The notes: a model not told the origin generated them from the sequence alone. A stretch of 64,000 bases of DNA from Rhizomicrobium electricum (GCF_011762045.1 NZ_JAASQS010000002.1:372001-436000); one strand, 5' to 3'. Shown: positions 51,493 through 60,160, counted from the first letter of the stretch. Made by a program: numbers and translations.

Positions 51493-52494
51493 CTAAATCA
51501 ACCCCGCCAACGGGCTCGAAGGGTCGGCATAGCGCTTCTTAGGCATACGGCCAGCGAGATAAGCCAAGCGCCCCGCTTCCACCGCATGGCGCATGGCAGC
51601 GGCCATCATCACCGGATCCTTCGCTTCGGCGATGGCGGTATTCATCAGCACCGCATCGCATCCCAGTTCCATCGCCACCGCAGCATCCGACGCCGTGCCG
51701 ACGCCGGCATCGACGATCACCGGCACCTTGGCCTCTTCGATGATCATGCGGATGCCGACCGGATTCTGCACGCCGAGGCCGGAACCGATCGGCGCCGCCA
51801 GCGGCATGATTGCGCAGGCGCCCATCTCCTCCAGCCGCTTGGCGATCAGAGGATCGTCGCTGCAATAGACCATCACCTGGAAGCCTTCCTTGATGAGGAG
51901 CTCCGTCGCCCGGATGGTCTCGATCATGTTGGGATAGAGCGTTTTCTTGTCGCCCAGGACTTCCAGCTTGACCAGCGTCCAGCCGCCGGCTTCGCGCGCA
52001 AGCCGCAGGGTGCGGATGGCGTCTTCGGCGGTAAAGCAGCCCGCCGTATTGGGCAGGTAGGTGTATTTCTTGGGATCGACGAAATCGACCAGCTTTTCGG
52101 ACGAGTTGTCGGTGAGATTCACCCGGCGAACGGCGACCGTCACCATCTCCGCTCCGGCAGCCTCGGCCGCGGCGGCATTCTGCGCGTAGGACTTGTACTT
52201 CCCGGTGCCGATGATGAGTCGCGACTTGAACGTCCGACCGGCAATCACCAGTGGTTTGTCGACCGGCCGCGGCTCCGGTTCGGGCGCATTGCCGCCGCCG
52301 ATGAAATGCACGATTTCCAGGCGATCGCCGTCAGCCACGGTAATATCCTTGTATTGCGACCGGGGTACGACCTCCAGGTTGCGTTCGACCGCTATCTTGG
52401 CCGGGTCCAGGCCCATTTGGGTGACCAGCTCGGTTAAATTGACCGAACCGTTCAGTTGGCGCGCTTCCCCGTTGATAGTCACTGTCAAAGCCAT
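51493..52494 (-). CDS. thiSG: fused sulfur carrier ThiS and thiazole synthase ThiG
   Basis: About 333 residues. Residues 1-68 are ThiS (start [12 protein letters not shown], ending EIVHFIGGG), the rest ThiG, with the Schiff-base Lys in [11 protein letters not shown] and GTGKY early in the barrel. A short linker ([13 protein letters not shown]) joins them. ThiS normally needs a free Gly-Gly C-terminus to receive sulfur from ThiF, so a fusion is unusual mechanistically, though fused forms are known in alphaproteobacteria. ATG 52494 is chosen over an upstream start with no ThiS similarity. Confidence 0.93.
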   Translation of the reverse strand: MALTVTINGEARQLNGSVNLTELVTQMGLDPAKIAVERNLEVVPRSQYKDITVADGDRLEIVHFIGGGNAPEPEPRPVDKPLVIAGRTFKSRLIIGTGKYKSYAQNAAAAEAAGAEMVTVAVRRVNLTDNSSEKLVDFVDPKKYTYLPNTAGCFTAEDAIRTLRLAREAGGWTLVKLEVLGDKKTLYPNMIETIRATELLIKEGFQVMVYCSDDPLIAKRLEEMGACAIMPLAAPIGSGLGVQNPVGIRMIIEEAKVPVIVDAGVGTASDAAVAMELGCDAVLMNTAIAEAKDPVMMAAAMRHAVEAGRLAYLAGRMPKKRYADPSSPLAGLI

Positions 52495-52573
52495 AAAGCC
52501 TGTCCCCGATTGGTGTTTGCGGAAGGAGGATTGCCCATTATAAGGCGAATCCGAACCCGTCACGGAGCCTTTC

Positions 52574-53023
52574 TTGTCCAAGGCGATATATGTCCTCAAC
52601 GGCCCCAATCTCAACCTTCTCGGGACGAGGGAGCCAAACATTTATGGCCGCACCACGCTGGCGGACATCGGCGACATGACCGTCGCGGAAGCCAAGGCGC
52701 ACGGATTTGACGTGGTTTTCCGCCAGTCCAATCACGAAGGCGAACTGGTGGAGTGGATCCAGGAGGCGCGGGAAGCGGCATCGGGCGTTATCATCAACGC
52801 CGGGGCCTATACCCATACCTCGGTGGCCATTCATGACGCGTTGCGGGCCCTCGCGATCCCGGTCGTCGAGGTGCATCTGTCCAATACCTTCAGCCGGGAA
52901 GAGTTCCGTCATCGCTCGCTTATCAGCCCTGTGGCCAAGGGCCTGATCGTCGGCTTCGGCGCGAACAGTTATGTGCTTGCTGTGGACGCGCTCGCGTCCC
53001 TGATCGAAGAGGCTGCGGAATGA
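52574..53023 (+). CDS. aroQ: type II 3-dehydroquinate dehydratase
   Basis: 149 residues, step 3 of the shikimate pathway. Motifs: [19 protein letters not shown] (active-site Asn and the catalytic Tyr), [27 protein letters not shown], and [17 protein letters not shown]. The TTG start has GGAG 6 nt upstream. It begins the aroQ-accB-accC operon, overlapping a potential earlier accB start by 4 bp. Confidence 0.97.
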   Translation: MSKAIYVLNGPNLNLLGTREPNIYGRTTLADIGDMTVAEAKAHGFDVVFRQSNHEGELVEWIQEAREAASGVIINAGAYTHTSVAIHDALRALAIPVVEVHLSNTFSREEFRHRSLISPVAKGLIVGFGANSYVLAVDALASLIEEAAE

Positions 53024-53079
53024 ACATGAAGGACGTCAAATCCATTGGAGCACGCATCCCCCTCGGGAAGGGAAATAAA

Positions 53080-53532
53080 ATGCCGAGTATCGATTCTTCA
53101 GTAATCCGGGAATTGGCCGAGCTGCTTACAGAAACCGGTCTGACCGAAATCGAGGTCGAGCAAGGCGGCGCCCGCCTGCGCGTCGTGCGCCAGGTGATAA
53201 ACTCCTATGTCAGCGAAGGGCCGATGCGCGCTGCTGCGACGCCGGGCGCGGCGTCGACTGGAGAGACCCCTGCCCCGGCCAAGCCGAAAGGCCCGCCCGC
53301 AGGCGCCGTGCCTTCGCCGATGGTCGGTACTGTCTATGTGGCGCCCGAGCCGGGCAAGCCGCCGTTCGTCAAGGTCGGCGACAAAGTCTCGGAAGGCGAC
53401 ACGCTGCTGATCGTGGAAGCGATGAAGACCATGAATCCGATCGTCTCTCCCAGAGCCGGCACGGTCACGGAAATCTGCGTCAACGATGCCGAGCCGGTCG
53501 AGTTCGGCCAAACCCTGCTCGTCATCGCCTGA
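53080..53532 (+). CDS. accB: biotin carboxyl carrier protein of acetyl-CoA carboxylase
   Basis: About 150 residues. An N-terminal helical region (IRELAELLTETGLTEIEVEQGG) and a Pro/Ala linker lead to the biotinyl domain; K116 in EAMKTMN carries biotin. It holds the carboxyl group for fatty-acid synthesis. ATG 53080 is preferred because GGGAAGGGAAAT precedes it; a start at 53020 would overlap aroQ by 4 bp and add 20 residues. The last base is shared with the accC start. Confidence 0.96.
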   Translation: MPSIDSSVIRELAELLTETGLTEIEVEQGGARLRVVRQVINSYVSEGPMRAAATPGAASTGETPAPAKPKGPPAGAVPSPMVGTVYVAPEPGKPPFVKVGDKVSEGDTLLIVEAMKTMNPIVSPRAGTVTEICVNDAEPVEFGQTLLVIA

Positions 53533-54878
53533 TGTTCGACAAGATCCTCATCGCCAATCGCGGCGAGATCGCGCTCCGCGTCATCCGCGCCTGCAAGGAG
53601 ATGGGCATCGCCACGGTGGCGGTGCATTCCACCGCCGATGCCGAAGCCATGCATGTCCGCCTCGCCGACGAGAGCGTCTGCATCGGTCCGCCGCCGTCGG
53701 CCCAAAGCTACTTGAACATTCCGGCGATCATCGCGGCAGCCGAAATCACCGGCGCGCAGGCGATCCATCCCGGCTACGGCTTCCTGTCGGAAAACGCCCG
53801 CTTTGCCGAGATCGTCGAAGAACACAAGCTCACCTTCATCGGCCCGACGCCGGAACACATCCGCGTCATGGGCGACAAGATCGTCGCCAAGCAGACCGTC
53901 AAGGAAGCCGGTATTCCGACCGTTCCGGGTTCCGAGGGTGCCATCGAGAGCGAAGAACAAGCGCTGAAGATCGCCGCCGACATGGGCTATCCCGTGCTCA
54001 TCAAGGCGACGGCGGGCGGCGGCGGCCGCGGCATGAAGGTGGCGACCAAGCCGGAAGAACTTTCCTTCGCCCTGTCGACGGCCAAGGCGGAAGCCAAGTC
54101 CGCATTCGGCAACGACGCGGTCTACATGGAGAAGTATCTCCAGACGCCGCGCCATATCGAGGTCCAGGTCCTGGCCGACAGCCAGCGTCATGTGGTGCAT
54201 CTCGGCGTCCGCGATTGCTCGCTGCAGCGCCGTCACCAGAAGGTCTGGGAAGAAGCGGGCAGCCCGGCGCTCAACGACGCCCAGCGCGACGAGATCGGCG
54301 GCATCGTCACCCGCGCGCTCGAAAAGCTCGGCTATCTCGGCGCCGGTACCATCGAATTCCTTTACGAGGACGGGCATTTCTATTTCATCGAAATGAACAC
54401 CCGCCTGCAGGTCGAACATCCGATCAGCGAAGCGATCACCGGCGTCGACGTGGTGCGCGAACAGATCCGCATCGCGGCGGGACTGCCGCTGTCGTTCGAG
54501 CAGAAGGACATCGTCTTCTCGGGTCACGCCATCGAGTGCCGCATCAACGCCGAGAACGCCTTCACCTTCCAGCCTTCGCCGGGGCTCATCAAACTGTTCC
54601 ACGTGCCGGGCGGCCTGGGCGTGCGCTTCGATTCCCACGTCTATTCCGGCTATCGCATCCCGCCCTATTACGACAGCCTCGCCGGCAAACTGATCGTCCA
54701 CGGCAAGACGCGCAACGAAGCCTTGATGCGCTTGCGCCGGGCACTCGACGAACTGGTGGTGGAAGGCATCGAAACGACCATCCCGCTGTTCCAGATGCTG
54801 GTGCGCGAACCCGACATCATCGACGGGAACTACAACATCCATTGGCTGGAGCACTTCCTGGCGAAGAAGGGCGTGTAA
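53532..54878 (+). CDS. accC: biotin carboxylase subunit of acetyl-CoA carboxylase
   Basis: 448 residues. An ATP-grasp enzyme: the N-terminal LIANRGEIALRVIRAC, glycine-rich loop KATAGGGGRGMKVA, the catalytic region with EMNTRLQVEHPISEAITG, and the C-terminal FDSHVYSGYRIPPYYDSL. It carboxylates biotin on AccB. Full length. Repeat copy B starts 8 nt after the stop. Confidence 0.98.
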   Translation: MFDKILIANRGEIALRVIRACKEMGIATVAVHSTADAEAMHVRLADESVCIGPPPSAQSYLNIPAIIAAAEITGAQAIHPGYGFLSENARFAEIVEEHKLTFIGPTPEHIRVMGDKIVAKQTVKEAGIPTVPGSEGAIESEEQALKIAADMGYPVLIKATAGGGGRGMKVATKPEELSFALSTAKAEAKSAFGNDAVYMEKYLQTPRHIEVQVLADSQRHVVHLGVRDCSLQRRHQKVWEEAGSPALNDAQRDEIGGIVTRALEKLGYLGAGTIEFLYEDGHFYFIEMNTRLQVEHPISEAITGVDVVREQIRIAAGLPLSFEQKDIVFSGHAIECRINAENAFTFQPSPGLIKLFHVPGGLGVRFDSHVYSGYRIPPYYDSLAGKLIVHGKTRNEALMRLRRALDELVVEGIETTIPLFQMLVREPDIIDGNYNIHWLEHFLAKKGV

Positions 54879-54886
54879 GGCCCTTT

Positions 54887-55165
54887 AAATGTGCCGAAGG
54901 CGGGCCGCTTTTCGCTGGTCCGCCTATATTCGGGGAGTGCCCTCCGGATGCAGGGCGCCAGCAAGGACCGCACTCAAGCGGCCGGTGACAGGCACAGTCT
55001 GCAAACCCTGATACCCGCACGGCTGAGGCGTTGGTGCTGATCGCCGGCCATCAACCGTCTGGCGCCCACGCGAGCTGGGCGTCCTGGGTCAGTTCTATCT
55101 CGCGTTGTTCGGCGGGTACGGGGATCGCGAAGTCCCTCACCGCTGCTCTGTCGTGACTCTCCATT
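54887..55165 (-). repeat. 279-bp long inverted repeat, copy B
   Basis: Reverse complement of copy A (47500-47778), differing at one base by eye. The two copies bracket ggt, the M48 protease, dsbA, thiSG, aroQ, accB and accC. As in copy A the AAATGTG end lies 8 nt from a stop codon (here accC). Upstream of its other end is a perfect inverted repeat (55172-55191). Confidence 0.93.
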
Positions 55166-55171
55166 GCATAA

Positions 55172-55191
55172 TTGCAACACTATAGTTGCAA
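55172..55191. promoter_or_regulatory. 20-bp inverted repeat with -10-like core beside repeat copy B
   Basis: TTGCAAC-ACTATA-GTTGCAA is a 7-bp perfect inverted repeat with a 6-bp centre. It contains TATAGT on both strands. A good -35 is not found at the right distance for the minus strand (TTGACT is 20 bp away). Probably an operator for a nearby promoter. The remaining 55192-55364 stretch shows no gene. Confidence 0.5.
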
Positions 55192-55364
55192 ACAAACAAC
55201 GAACAGTCAAGCGCGAAAATTCGAGGATTTCCGCGGCCTCGCCCTGGTGATGGCGTAGGTACAACTACTTATGTCCGCAGCTTTCACTGCCGACTCCGAT
55301 ACCTGACAGCGCTTCATTAAGACCGCCCACGTATTCTCCCTTACAGCTTTTCGGCGAGATTTCG

Positions 55365-56621
55365 ATGGCGGGTGAGCGGCGTTCCAAGGCGGCAGGCGGG
55401 TTTGCCCTCCCCTTTGCGCTGACGGTAAGCCTGTTCGCGCTTTGGGGCCTCGGGCACTGGTGCTTCGAAGCCCTGATGCCGGAATTCGCCCGGAACTTCC
55501 GGTTGAGTAGCAACGCCCTCGCCGCGACGCAGAGCATCTACAGCATCGTCTATTTCGTCGGGGCGATTCCGGCGGCGCTGTTTGCGCGGCGGATCGGCGG
55601 CAAGATCGCCATCCTGGTGGGACTGGGCGCCATCGGCATCGGCTCATTCCTGTTTTATCCCGCCGCCCACACCCTGAATTACATGTATTTCCTCGCTGCC
55701 GTGACCATCATGGCCTGTGGCTGGGTAGCGCTCGAAATCGTGGCCAATCCGCTGGCGGCGAAACTCGGACCGCCCGAAACGTTCGTTTGGCGGCTGAACC
55801 TGGCGCAGTCGTTCTATCCGATCGGAGCCTTGGCCGGCATGGCGATCGCCGCCTGGCTGGTCACCCGCCACGAGGCTTTGCCGGACCAGGCACATGCCGC
55901 TGCGATTGCCCATCCCTATATCGTGCTGGGTGTGGGCGTGCTGCTGCTGGCCTATCTGTTCGAAGAAGTGCGCTTTCCGCATATGGCCGACGACCGCGTC
56001 AAAGGCGGGAGCCTCATCGCCGTCGGCAAACTGTTGCGGGCCCCTAAATTCCTTTTCGCGCTCGCCGCCCAGGCTTTGAGCGTGATCGCCTTGGTGAGCA
56101 TCTGGTCGCCCGAAGTGCGCGCCCTGGTCGACGTCTTGCCCGGCCGCCCGGCGGGCCTGCTCGGCAGCAGTCTGGCCTGGATGCTGGTCGCGCTCGGTGT
56201 CGGACGGTTCGCCGGCACGGCCCTGATGCGCACCATCGCACCATCCACCGTGATGGCGGGCTTCTCGCTCGGCGGTATTCTTTGCGCCCTGATTGCTGCC
56301 GTTTCGAGCGGCCCGATGGCTGCCATCGCCGTGCTGGCGGCGAGTTTCTTCATCTCCATCACGTGGCCGACGATCCTGGGGCTGGCGATCCGCAACGCCG
56401 GCACCAGCATGAAACCGGCAACCGCGCTGATCTGCATGGCGGGCGCCGCAGGCGGCATGCTGCATCAGTTCATCCGCGTCGCCTTGCCGTTCCCGACAGC
56501 GCAACTCGCCATGCTGCTGCCCGCGATCTGCTTCGCGGCAATCGCCGCGTTCGCGTACGTCAACCGCGACAAGCCGCTTAGTCCCGCGGACGAGACGCTT
56601 TCCGGCGACGACGACGCCTGA
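55365..56621 (+). CDS. MFS transporter, FHS/FucP-like sugar porter
   Basis: 418 residues with about 12 helices. Motifs typical of the FucP type: a glycine-rich first half (ALTVSLFALWGLGHWCFEALMP), IVANPLAAKLGPPETFVWRLNLAQSFYPIGALAG, and SITWPTILGLAIRNAG in the second half. It probably imports a neutral sugar by proton symport. It is inserted between accC and aat, which are often adjacent in relatives. It overlaps the next convergent gene by 44 bp. Confidence 0.88.
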   Translation: MAGERRSKAAGGFALPFALTVSLFALWGLGHWCFEALMPEFARNFRLSSNALAATQSIYSIVYFVGAIPAALFARRIGGKIAILVGLGAIGIGSFLFYPAAHTLNYMYFLAAVTIMACGWVALEIVANPLAAKLGPPETFVWRLNLAQSFYPIGALAGMAIAAWLVTRHEALPDQAHAAAIAHPYIVLGVGVLLLAYLFEEVRFPHMADDRVKGGSLIAVGKLLRAPKFLFALAAQALSVIALVSIWSPEVRALVDVLPGRPAGLLGSSLAWMLVALGVGRFAGTALMRTIAPSTVMAGFSLGGILCALIAAVSSGPMAAIAVLAASFFISITWPTILGLAIRNAGTSMKPATALICMAGAAGGMLHQFIRVALPFPTAQLAMLLPAICFAAIAAFAYVNRDKPLSPADETLSGDDDA

Positions 56622-56925
56622 GCAGTATCACCACGATACCGAAAACAAGCACCGGCGCCGCGACGCGCAGGAGTGCGGCAAAGAACTTGGCTCTGGCGAC
56701 AGGCTCGGTCAGCAACGACGGATCGGCGAGAACGGGGGTGATGTCGGAGACGCTCCGAAGCGCACCGCAGATGAGCGCCGCCAAAATCGCCAGCGCGAAC
56801 ACCACGACGACGGTCATGAACCAGCGCCGGTGGGCATGGTAATTGGGTGGCTGATAATCCTCGCCAATGTAGCGATCCGTGGGATCGTGCGCCGAAACGC
56901 GGCGGTGACCAGCCGGAAAGACCAT
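56578..56925 (-). CDS. small two-helix membrane protein
   Basis: About 115 residues. N-terminus soluble (MVFPAGHRRVSAHDPTDRYIGEDYQPPNYHAHRR), helix 1 (FMTVVVVFALAILAALICGAL), a loop, and helix 2 (VLVFGIVVILLRRRRRR). GGGAGAGG precedes ATG 56925. Function unknown. The 3' end overlaps the MFS gene. Confidence 0.65.
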   Translation of the reverse strand: MVFPAGHRRVSAHDPTDRYIGEDYQPPNYHAHRRWFMTVVVVFALAILAALICGALRSVSDITPVLADPSLLTEPVARAKFFAALLRVAAPVLVFGIVVILLRRRRRRKASRPRD

Positions 56926-57034
56926 CGTCCTCTCCCTCCCTAAGGCGATCACACGCTCCGATTGAGGAAATGTTGTGGCAACGATAACGCGCTTGAGAGG
57001 TGAAATTTTCTGTCGGGGGCCCTAAGCTTCTGCC

Positions 57035-57706
57035 ATGCACGCGCCCAAGATTACTCCGGAGATCGTGCTTCGCGCTTACGCCGAAGGACTGTTTCCTATG
57101 GCCGAGCGGCGCGACGATCCCGACCTGTTCTGGGTCTCGCCCGACCAGCGGGGCGTCTTTCCGCTTGAGACTTTCCATGTCGCGAAACGGCTCGCCCGCA
57201 CCGTGCGCTCGGACCGGTTCACCGTTACGGTCGATACCGAATTCCGCGATGTGATGCTGGCGTGCGCGGCGCCCGCCGATGGGCGCGAAGACACCTGGAT
57301 CAACGACGAAATCCTGCGCCTCTATACGGCGCTGCACGCCAGCGGCCATGCGCACTCCGTCGAAACGCGGCTGAACGGCGAACTGGTCGGCGGGCTCTAC
57401 GGCGTGACGTTGGGCGGCGCCTTCTTCGGCGAGAGCATGTTTTCGCGCGTGACCGACGCCTCCAAGGTTGCCCTCGTCCATCTGGTGGCGCGGCTGAAGG
57501 CGGGCGGCTTCCGCCTGCTCGATGCCCAGTTCCTGACGGCGCACCTCGCCAGCCTCGGAGCGATCGAAATTCCGCGGGCGCGCTATCTCGCCAAGCTCAA
57601 TCAGGCGATCACGACCAAGGCCTTCTGGCCGACAAACTCCCCGGCCGGCGAACCGCTTGGCGCCTGGCCCGGCACCTTCGTGATGCAGATCATCCAGCAG
57701 GCATAG
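57035..57706 (+). CDS. aat: leucyl/phenylalanyl-tRNA--protein transferase
   Basis: 223 residues. Adds Leu or Phe to the N-terminus of proteins with Arg or Lys ends, marking them for ClpAP (N-end rule). Motifs: [31 protein letters not shown] early, [31 protein letters not shown] in the middle, [15 protein letters not shown] late. Full length. Confidence 0.97.
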   Translation: MHAPKITPEIVLRAYAEGLFPMAERRDDPDLFWVSPDQRGVFPLETFHVAKRLARTVRSDRFTVTVDTEFRDVMLACAAPADGREDTWINDEILRLYTALHASGHAHSVETRLNGELVGGLYGVTLGGAFFGESMFSRVTDASKVALVHLVARLKAGGFRLLDAQFLTAHLASLGAIEIPRARYLAKLNQAITTKAFWPTNSPAGEPLGAWPGTFVMQIIQQA

Positions 57707-57743
57707 GCGGAGTCTGAGGCCGCCAGCCCCCGCGGCAGAAATT

Positions 57744-57786
57744 CATAGCACTATACCTTGCATAGCACGTCATAGTGCATTATATC
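57744..57786 (+). promoter_or_regulatory. padR promoter and operator, probably leaderless
   Basis: TTGCAT (57758-57763) is 17 bp from TATATC (57781-57786). The ATG at 57794 is then only about 1 nt from the expected transcript start. Over the promoter lie CATAGCAC at 57744-57751 and again at 57761-57768, and the inverse CATAGTGC at 57771-57778; GCACTAT (57748-57754) and ATAGTGC (57772-57778) form a perfect inverted pair. PadR-family autoregulation is likely. Confidence 0.7.
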
Positions 57787-57793
57787 TCCGCGC

Positions 57794-58126
57794 ATGGACA
57801 TCGCACCCTGGCAAGCTCAATTGCGCAAAGGCGCGGCCGAACTGGTGGTTCTCGCCATCGTCGGCCGCAAGGAATGCTACGGCCTGCAAATTCTCGAGCA
57901 GGCCAATGCGGCGGGCGACATCGTCTCCGACGGCGCGCTCTATCCCTTGCTCAACCGCCTGGAAAAGGACGGCAAGCTGGCGTCGCGCTGGGTGACCGAC
58001 GACGCCGCCCATCCGCGCAAGTATTACCAGTTGACCGCCGAAGGCACCGAAACGCTCGGCGCCATGAAATCCGCCTGGGTCTCGTTTCGCATCGCCATGC
58101 GCGATGTGGTGGAGAAGACTTCATGA
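57794..58126 (+). CDS. PadR family transcriptional regulator
   Basis: 110 residues with a PadR winged helix: ELVVLAIVGRKECYGLQILEQ and GALYPLLNRLEKDGKLASRW, then HPRKYYQLTAEGTETLG. The short C-terminal helix marks the small PadR-s2 subtype. It overlaps the HAAS membrane gene by ATGA, a conserved pairing. Confidence 0.95.
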   Translation: MDIAPWQAQLRKGAAELVVLAIVGRKECYGLQILEQANAAGDIVSDGALYPLLNRLEKDGKLASRWVTDDAAHPRKYYQLTAEGTETLGAMKSAWVSFRIAMRDVVEKTS

Positions 58127-58692
58127 CAAATCCCCTCGCCGCCTATCTCGCCACGCTCGAACGCGCCTTGCGCAGCCTGCCGGCCGAGGAGCGCGCCTCG
58201 ATCATCGCCGAGATCCGCAGCCATATCGAAGACAGCATGGCGGCCAGCGGCAAACCCATCGAGGACGTACTCGACAGTCTCGGCGATCCGCTCGAACTCG
58301 CCAGCGCCTATCTCGATCAGCGCAAGCTCGAGGACGCCGTGGTCCGCTCGGCGCACGGAACCCTGCTGATCGCGATTCTGGAACAGGCCGGACGCAGCCT
58401 CGTGGCGGCCTTGCTCGGCTTCTTCGCCCTCTTCTTCTATCTCTGCATGGTCGCGTTCGCCGCCATGGCGGTGCTGAAGCCGATCATCCCGCAACTGGTC
58501 GGCCTCTGGTGGGGCCCGCACATCTTCGCCTTCGCGATCCTCGAGAAAGCGCCGACCGGTGGTCAGGAGTTGCTCGGTTACGCGATCATCCCGGTCGCCA
58601 TCGTACTGGGCGTCGGATCGTTCCTCGCCGGACGCGCCCTCACCCGCGTCGGCGGACGGCTGCTGCTGCGCAAAACGCAAGTGCTCGGCTGA
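58123..58692 (+). CDS. HAAS / DUF1700 signalling-type membrane protein
   Basis: 189 residues. The N-terminus is a HAAS-domain (PLAAYLATLERALRSLPAEERASIIAEIRSHIED), the cytoplasmic helical hairpin usual beside PadR regulators. Three to four membrane helices follow (VAALLGFFALFFYLCMVAFAAMAVL and others). Proteins of this type are thought to signal membrane state to the paired PadR. Starts within the padR stop codon. Confidence 0.88.
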   Translation: MTNPLAAYLATLERALRSLPAEERASIIAEIRSHIEDSMAASGKPIEDVLDSLGDPLELASAYLDQRKLEDAVVRSAHGTLLIAILEQAGRSLVAALLGFFALFFYLCMVAFAAMAVLKPIIPQLVGLWWGPHIFAFAILEKAPTGGQELLGYAIIPVAIVLGVGSFLAGRALTRVGGRLLLRKTQVLG

Positions 58693-58694
58693 GT

Positions 58695-59294
58695 CTACTG
58701 GCCGGCGTCTTCCGGCAGAGTCGGCATGGCCTCGTTGGCGCCGGCGTTGGGCGACACCACTTTGACCGGCGCCTGCGCCACGGCGGTCGGAACCTGCCCG
58801 GATGCGCAACTGATCACCCAAACGTCGTAGAGCGGGTGCTGCAGCGAATTGAGACCCGGCGACGAGGCATACATCCAGCCCGAGAAGGCGCGCGTATGGC
58901 TCTGGTCGGGACGGTCGTCGTCGATCTGGAGGAAGGCGCTGGTTTCCGGCGTTTCGCTCGGCGGCGTCGAATAGCAGGTGCGCGCCGTGATGGTCAGAGT
59001 GGCGAACTTCACCGGCTTGTTCAGCCGCGCCGCCAGCACGATCGCCTTGCCGGTGATCTTGTCGAGCGCCTTGATCTGAAGCACGGCGTCCTTGGGCGGC
59101 GCAATCGGTGCGGACACCGGCGCGGCCATCGCATCCGCGGGCGCGGCGGCATCGGGTGCAGGCGTTGCCGGTGCAGCCGGCGCCGTAGCCGCCGGAGCGG
59201 CGGGCTGTGCGGCGGGCGCCGTATCGGTCTGGGCGAGCGCCGCGGTCACCGCGACCGCCGCTACGCCTACCGCCAGAAACGCTAGCTTCTTCAT
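58695..59294 (-). CDS. DUF2155 periplasmic protein
   Basis: 199 residues with a signal peptide, a Pro/Ala-rich stretch (about 22-65), then the DUF2155 domain: VLQIKALDKITGKAIVLAA, VKFATLTITARTCYSTPPSETPETSAFLQI and FSGWMYASSPGLNSLQHPLYDVWVISC, with the paired Cys. The family is alphaproteobacterial, function unknown. It follows mlaD by 10 nt on the same strand in an NDUFA12-mlaD-DUF2155 operon. Confidence 0.92.
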   Translation of the reverse strand: MKKLAFLAVGVAAVAVTAALAQTDTAPAAQPAAPAATAPAAPATPAPDAAAPADAMAAPVSAPIAPPKDAVLQIKALDKITGKAIVLAARLNKPVKFATLTITARTCYSTPPSETPETSAFLQIDDDRPDQSHTRAFSGWMYASSPGLNSLQHPLYDVWVISCASGQVPTAVAQAPVKVVSPNAGANEAMPTLPEDAGQ

Positions 59295-59304
59295 ATCCCT
59301 CGCC

Positions 59305-59775
59305 TCACGGCGTTGCAGGTGCCGGCGCCGATTTGCTGTCCGAGCTGTTCACGAACTTGTTGAGCAGCCCCATCATGTCGATAGCGCCTTGCGCATTCTT
59401 GATCTCGCCATTGGGCGGCAGCATGGCATCCGAGCCGCCGGGCTGGATCGAGACATAGGAACTGCCGAGCAGGCCCGCCGAGGTGACCATCACCGACGAA
59501 TCGTCGGGGATCTTGACGCTGGGCTGCAGGTCCATGTGGACCGCGACGCGGTAGTCCTTGGGATCGAGGGTCAGCGCCTTGACGGTGCCGACCTTCACGC
59601 CCGCCAGTTTGACGTCGGTGCCGACGGCGATTCCATCCACGCGGGGCATCTTGGCCGTCAGCTCGTAGCCGCCCATGTTCGCCGAACCCGTCGTGCGATA
59701 GGTGAAGACGACAAAAACGACTGCAATAAGGATGACGGCGGCCCCGATCAGGGTTTCGACGGTGTCGTTATGCAT
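59305..59775 (-). CDS. MlaD-type MCE protein
   Basis: 156 residues. One N-terminal helix (LIGAAVILIAVVFVVFTY) anchors an MCE domain (YELTAKMPRVDGIAVGTDVKLAGVKVG, with the SSVMVTSAGLLGSSYVSIQPGG core). It belongs to phospholipid transport between the membranes, normally with MlaEF; those genes are not here. ATG 59775 overlaps the NDUFA12 stop by 8 bp. Confidence 0.92.
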   Translation of the reverse strand: MHNDTVETLIGAAVILIAVVFVVFTYRTTGSANMGGYELTAKMPRVDGIAVGTDVKLAGVKVGTVKALTLDPKDYRVAVHMDLQPSVKIPDDSSVMVTSAGLLGSSYVSIQPGGSDAMLPPNGEIKNAQGAIDMMGLLNKFVNSSDSKSAPAPATP

Positions 59776-60160
59776 TGGGACTCCAGGATTCATAATCGCC
59801 GGTAGCCGGTGCACGAACCCCACCCCGCACCAAGCTGCCTTTGGGATGATACGCGCCTTCCGTGCCGCTCAGATTGGGCAAAAAGTCCTGCTCCCATGAT
59901 TTCTTCGTCATGTCGGCGGCCGGAGGGGTGTCGACGGTATGGTGCATCCAAAGATGCCATTCGGCGGGGACCCGCGAGCCCTCGACGGTGCCGTTGTAGA
60001 GCACCCAGCGGCGTTTGCCGTCGGCGGTCTGATAATAGCGGTTGCCGAACGAATCCGTCCCCACCGGCACGCCCTTGCGGGCCGTATAAAGCAGCGTTCC
60101 GTAGGTGGCGTGGTTCCACCAGCCGAACACCATCTTCATGTAAGTCCAGACCGACGCCAT
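59768..60160 (-). CDS. NDUFA12-family complex I accessory subunit
   Basis: 130 residues, homologous to the mitochondrial NDUFA12 (B17.2) subunit. Motifs: GTDSFGNRYYQTADGKRRWVLYNG and PAEWHLWMHHTVDTPP, followed by the C-terminal YESWSPNA end. It is found in alphaproteobacteria and mitochondria and helps assemble respiratory complex I. The first gene of the NDUFA12-mlaD-DUF2155 operon. Confidence 0.95.
   Translation of the reverse strand: MASVWTYMKMVFGWWNHATYGTLLYTARKGVPVGTDSFGNRYYQTADGKRRWVLYNGTVEGSRVPAEWHLWMHHTVDTPPAADMTKKSWEQDFLPNLSGTEGAYHPKGSLVRGGVRAPATGDYESWSPNA

Noticed and set aside
55179-55210. Minus-strand promoter TTGACT...TATAGT for the ORF of repeat copy B
   Set aside because: The spacer is 20 bp, too long for a normal sigma-70 promoter; kept only as an operator-like repeat.
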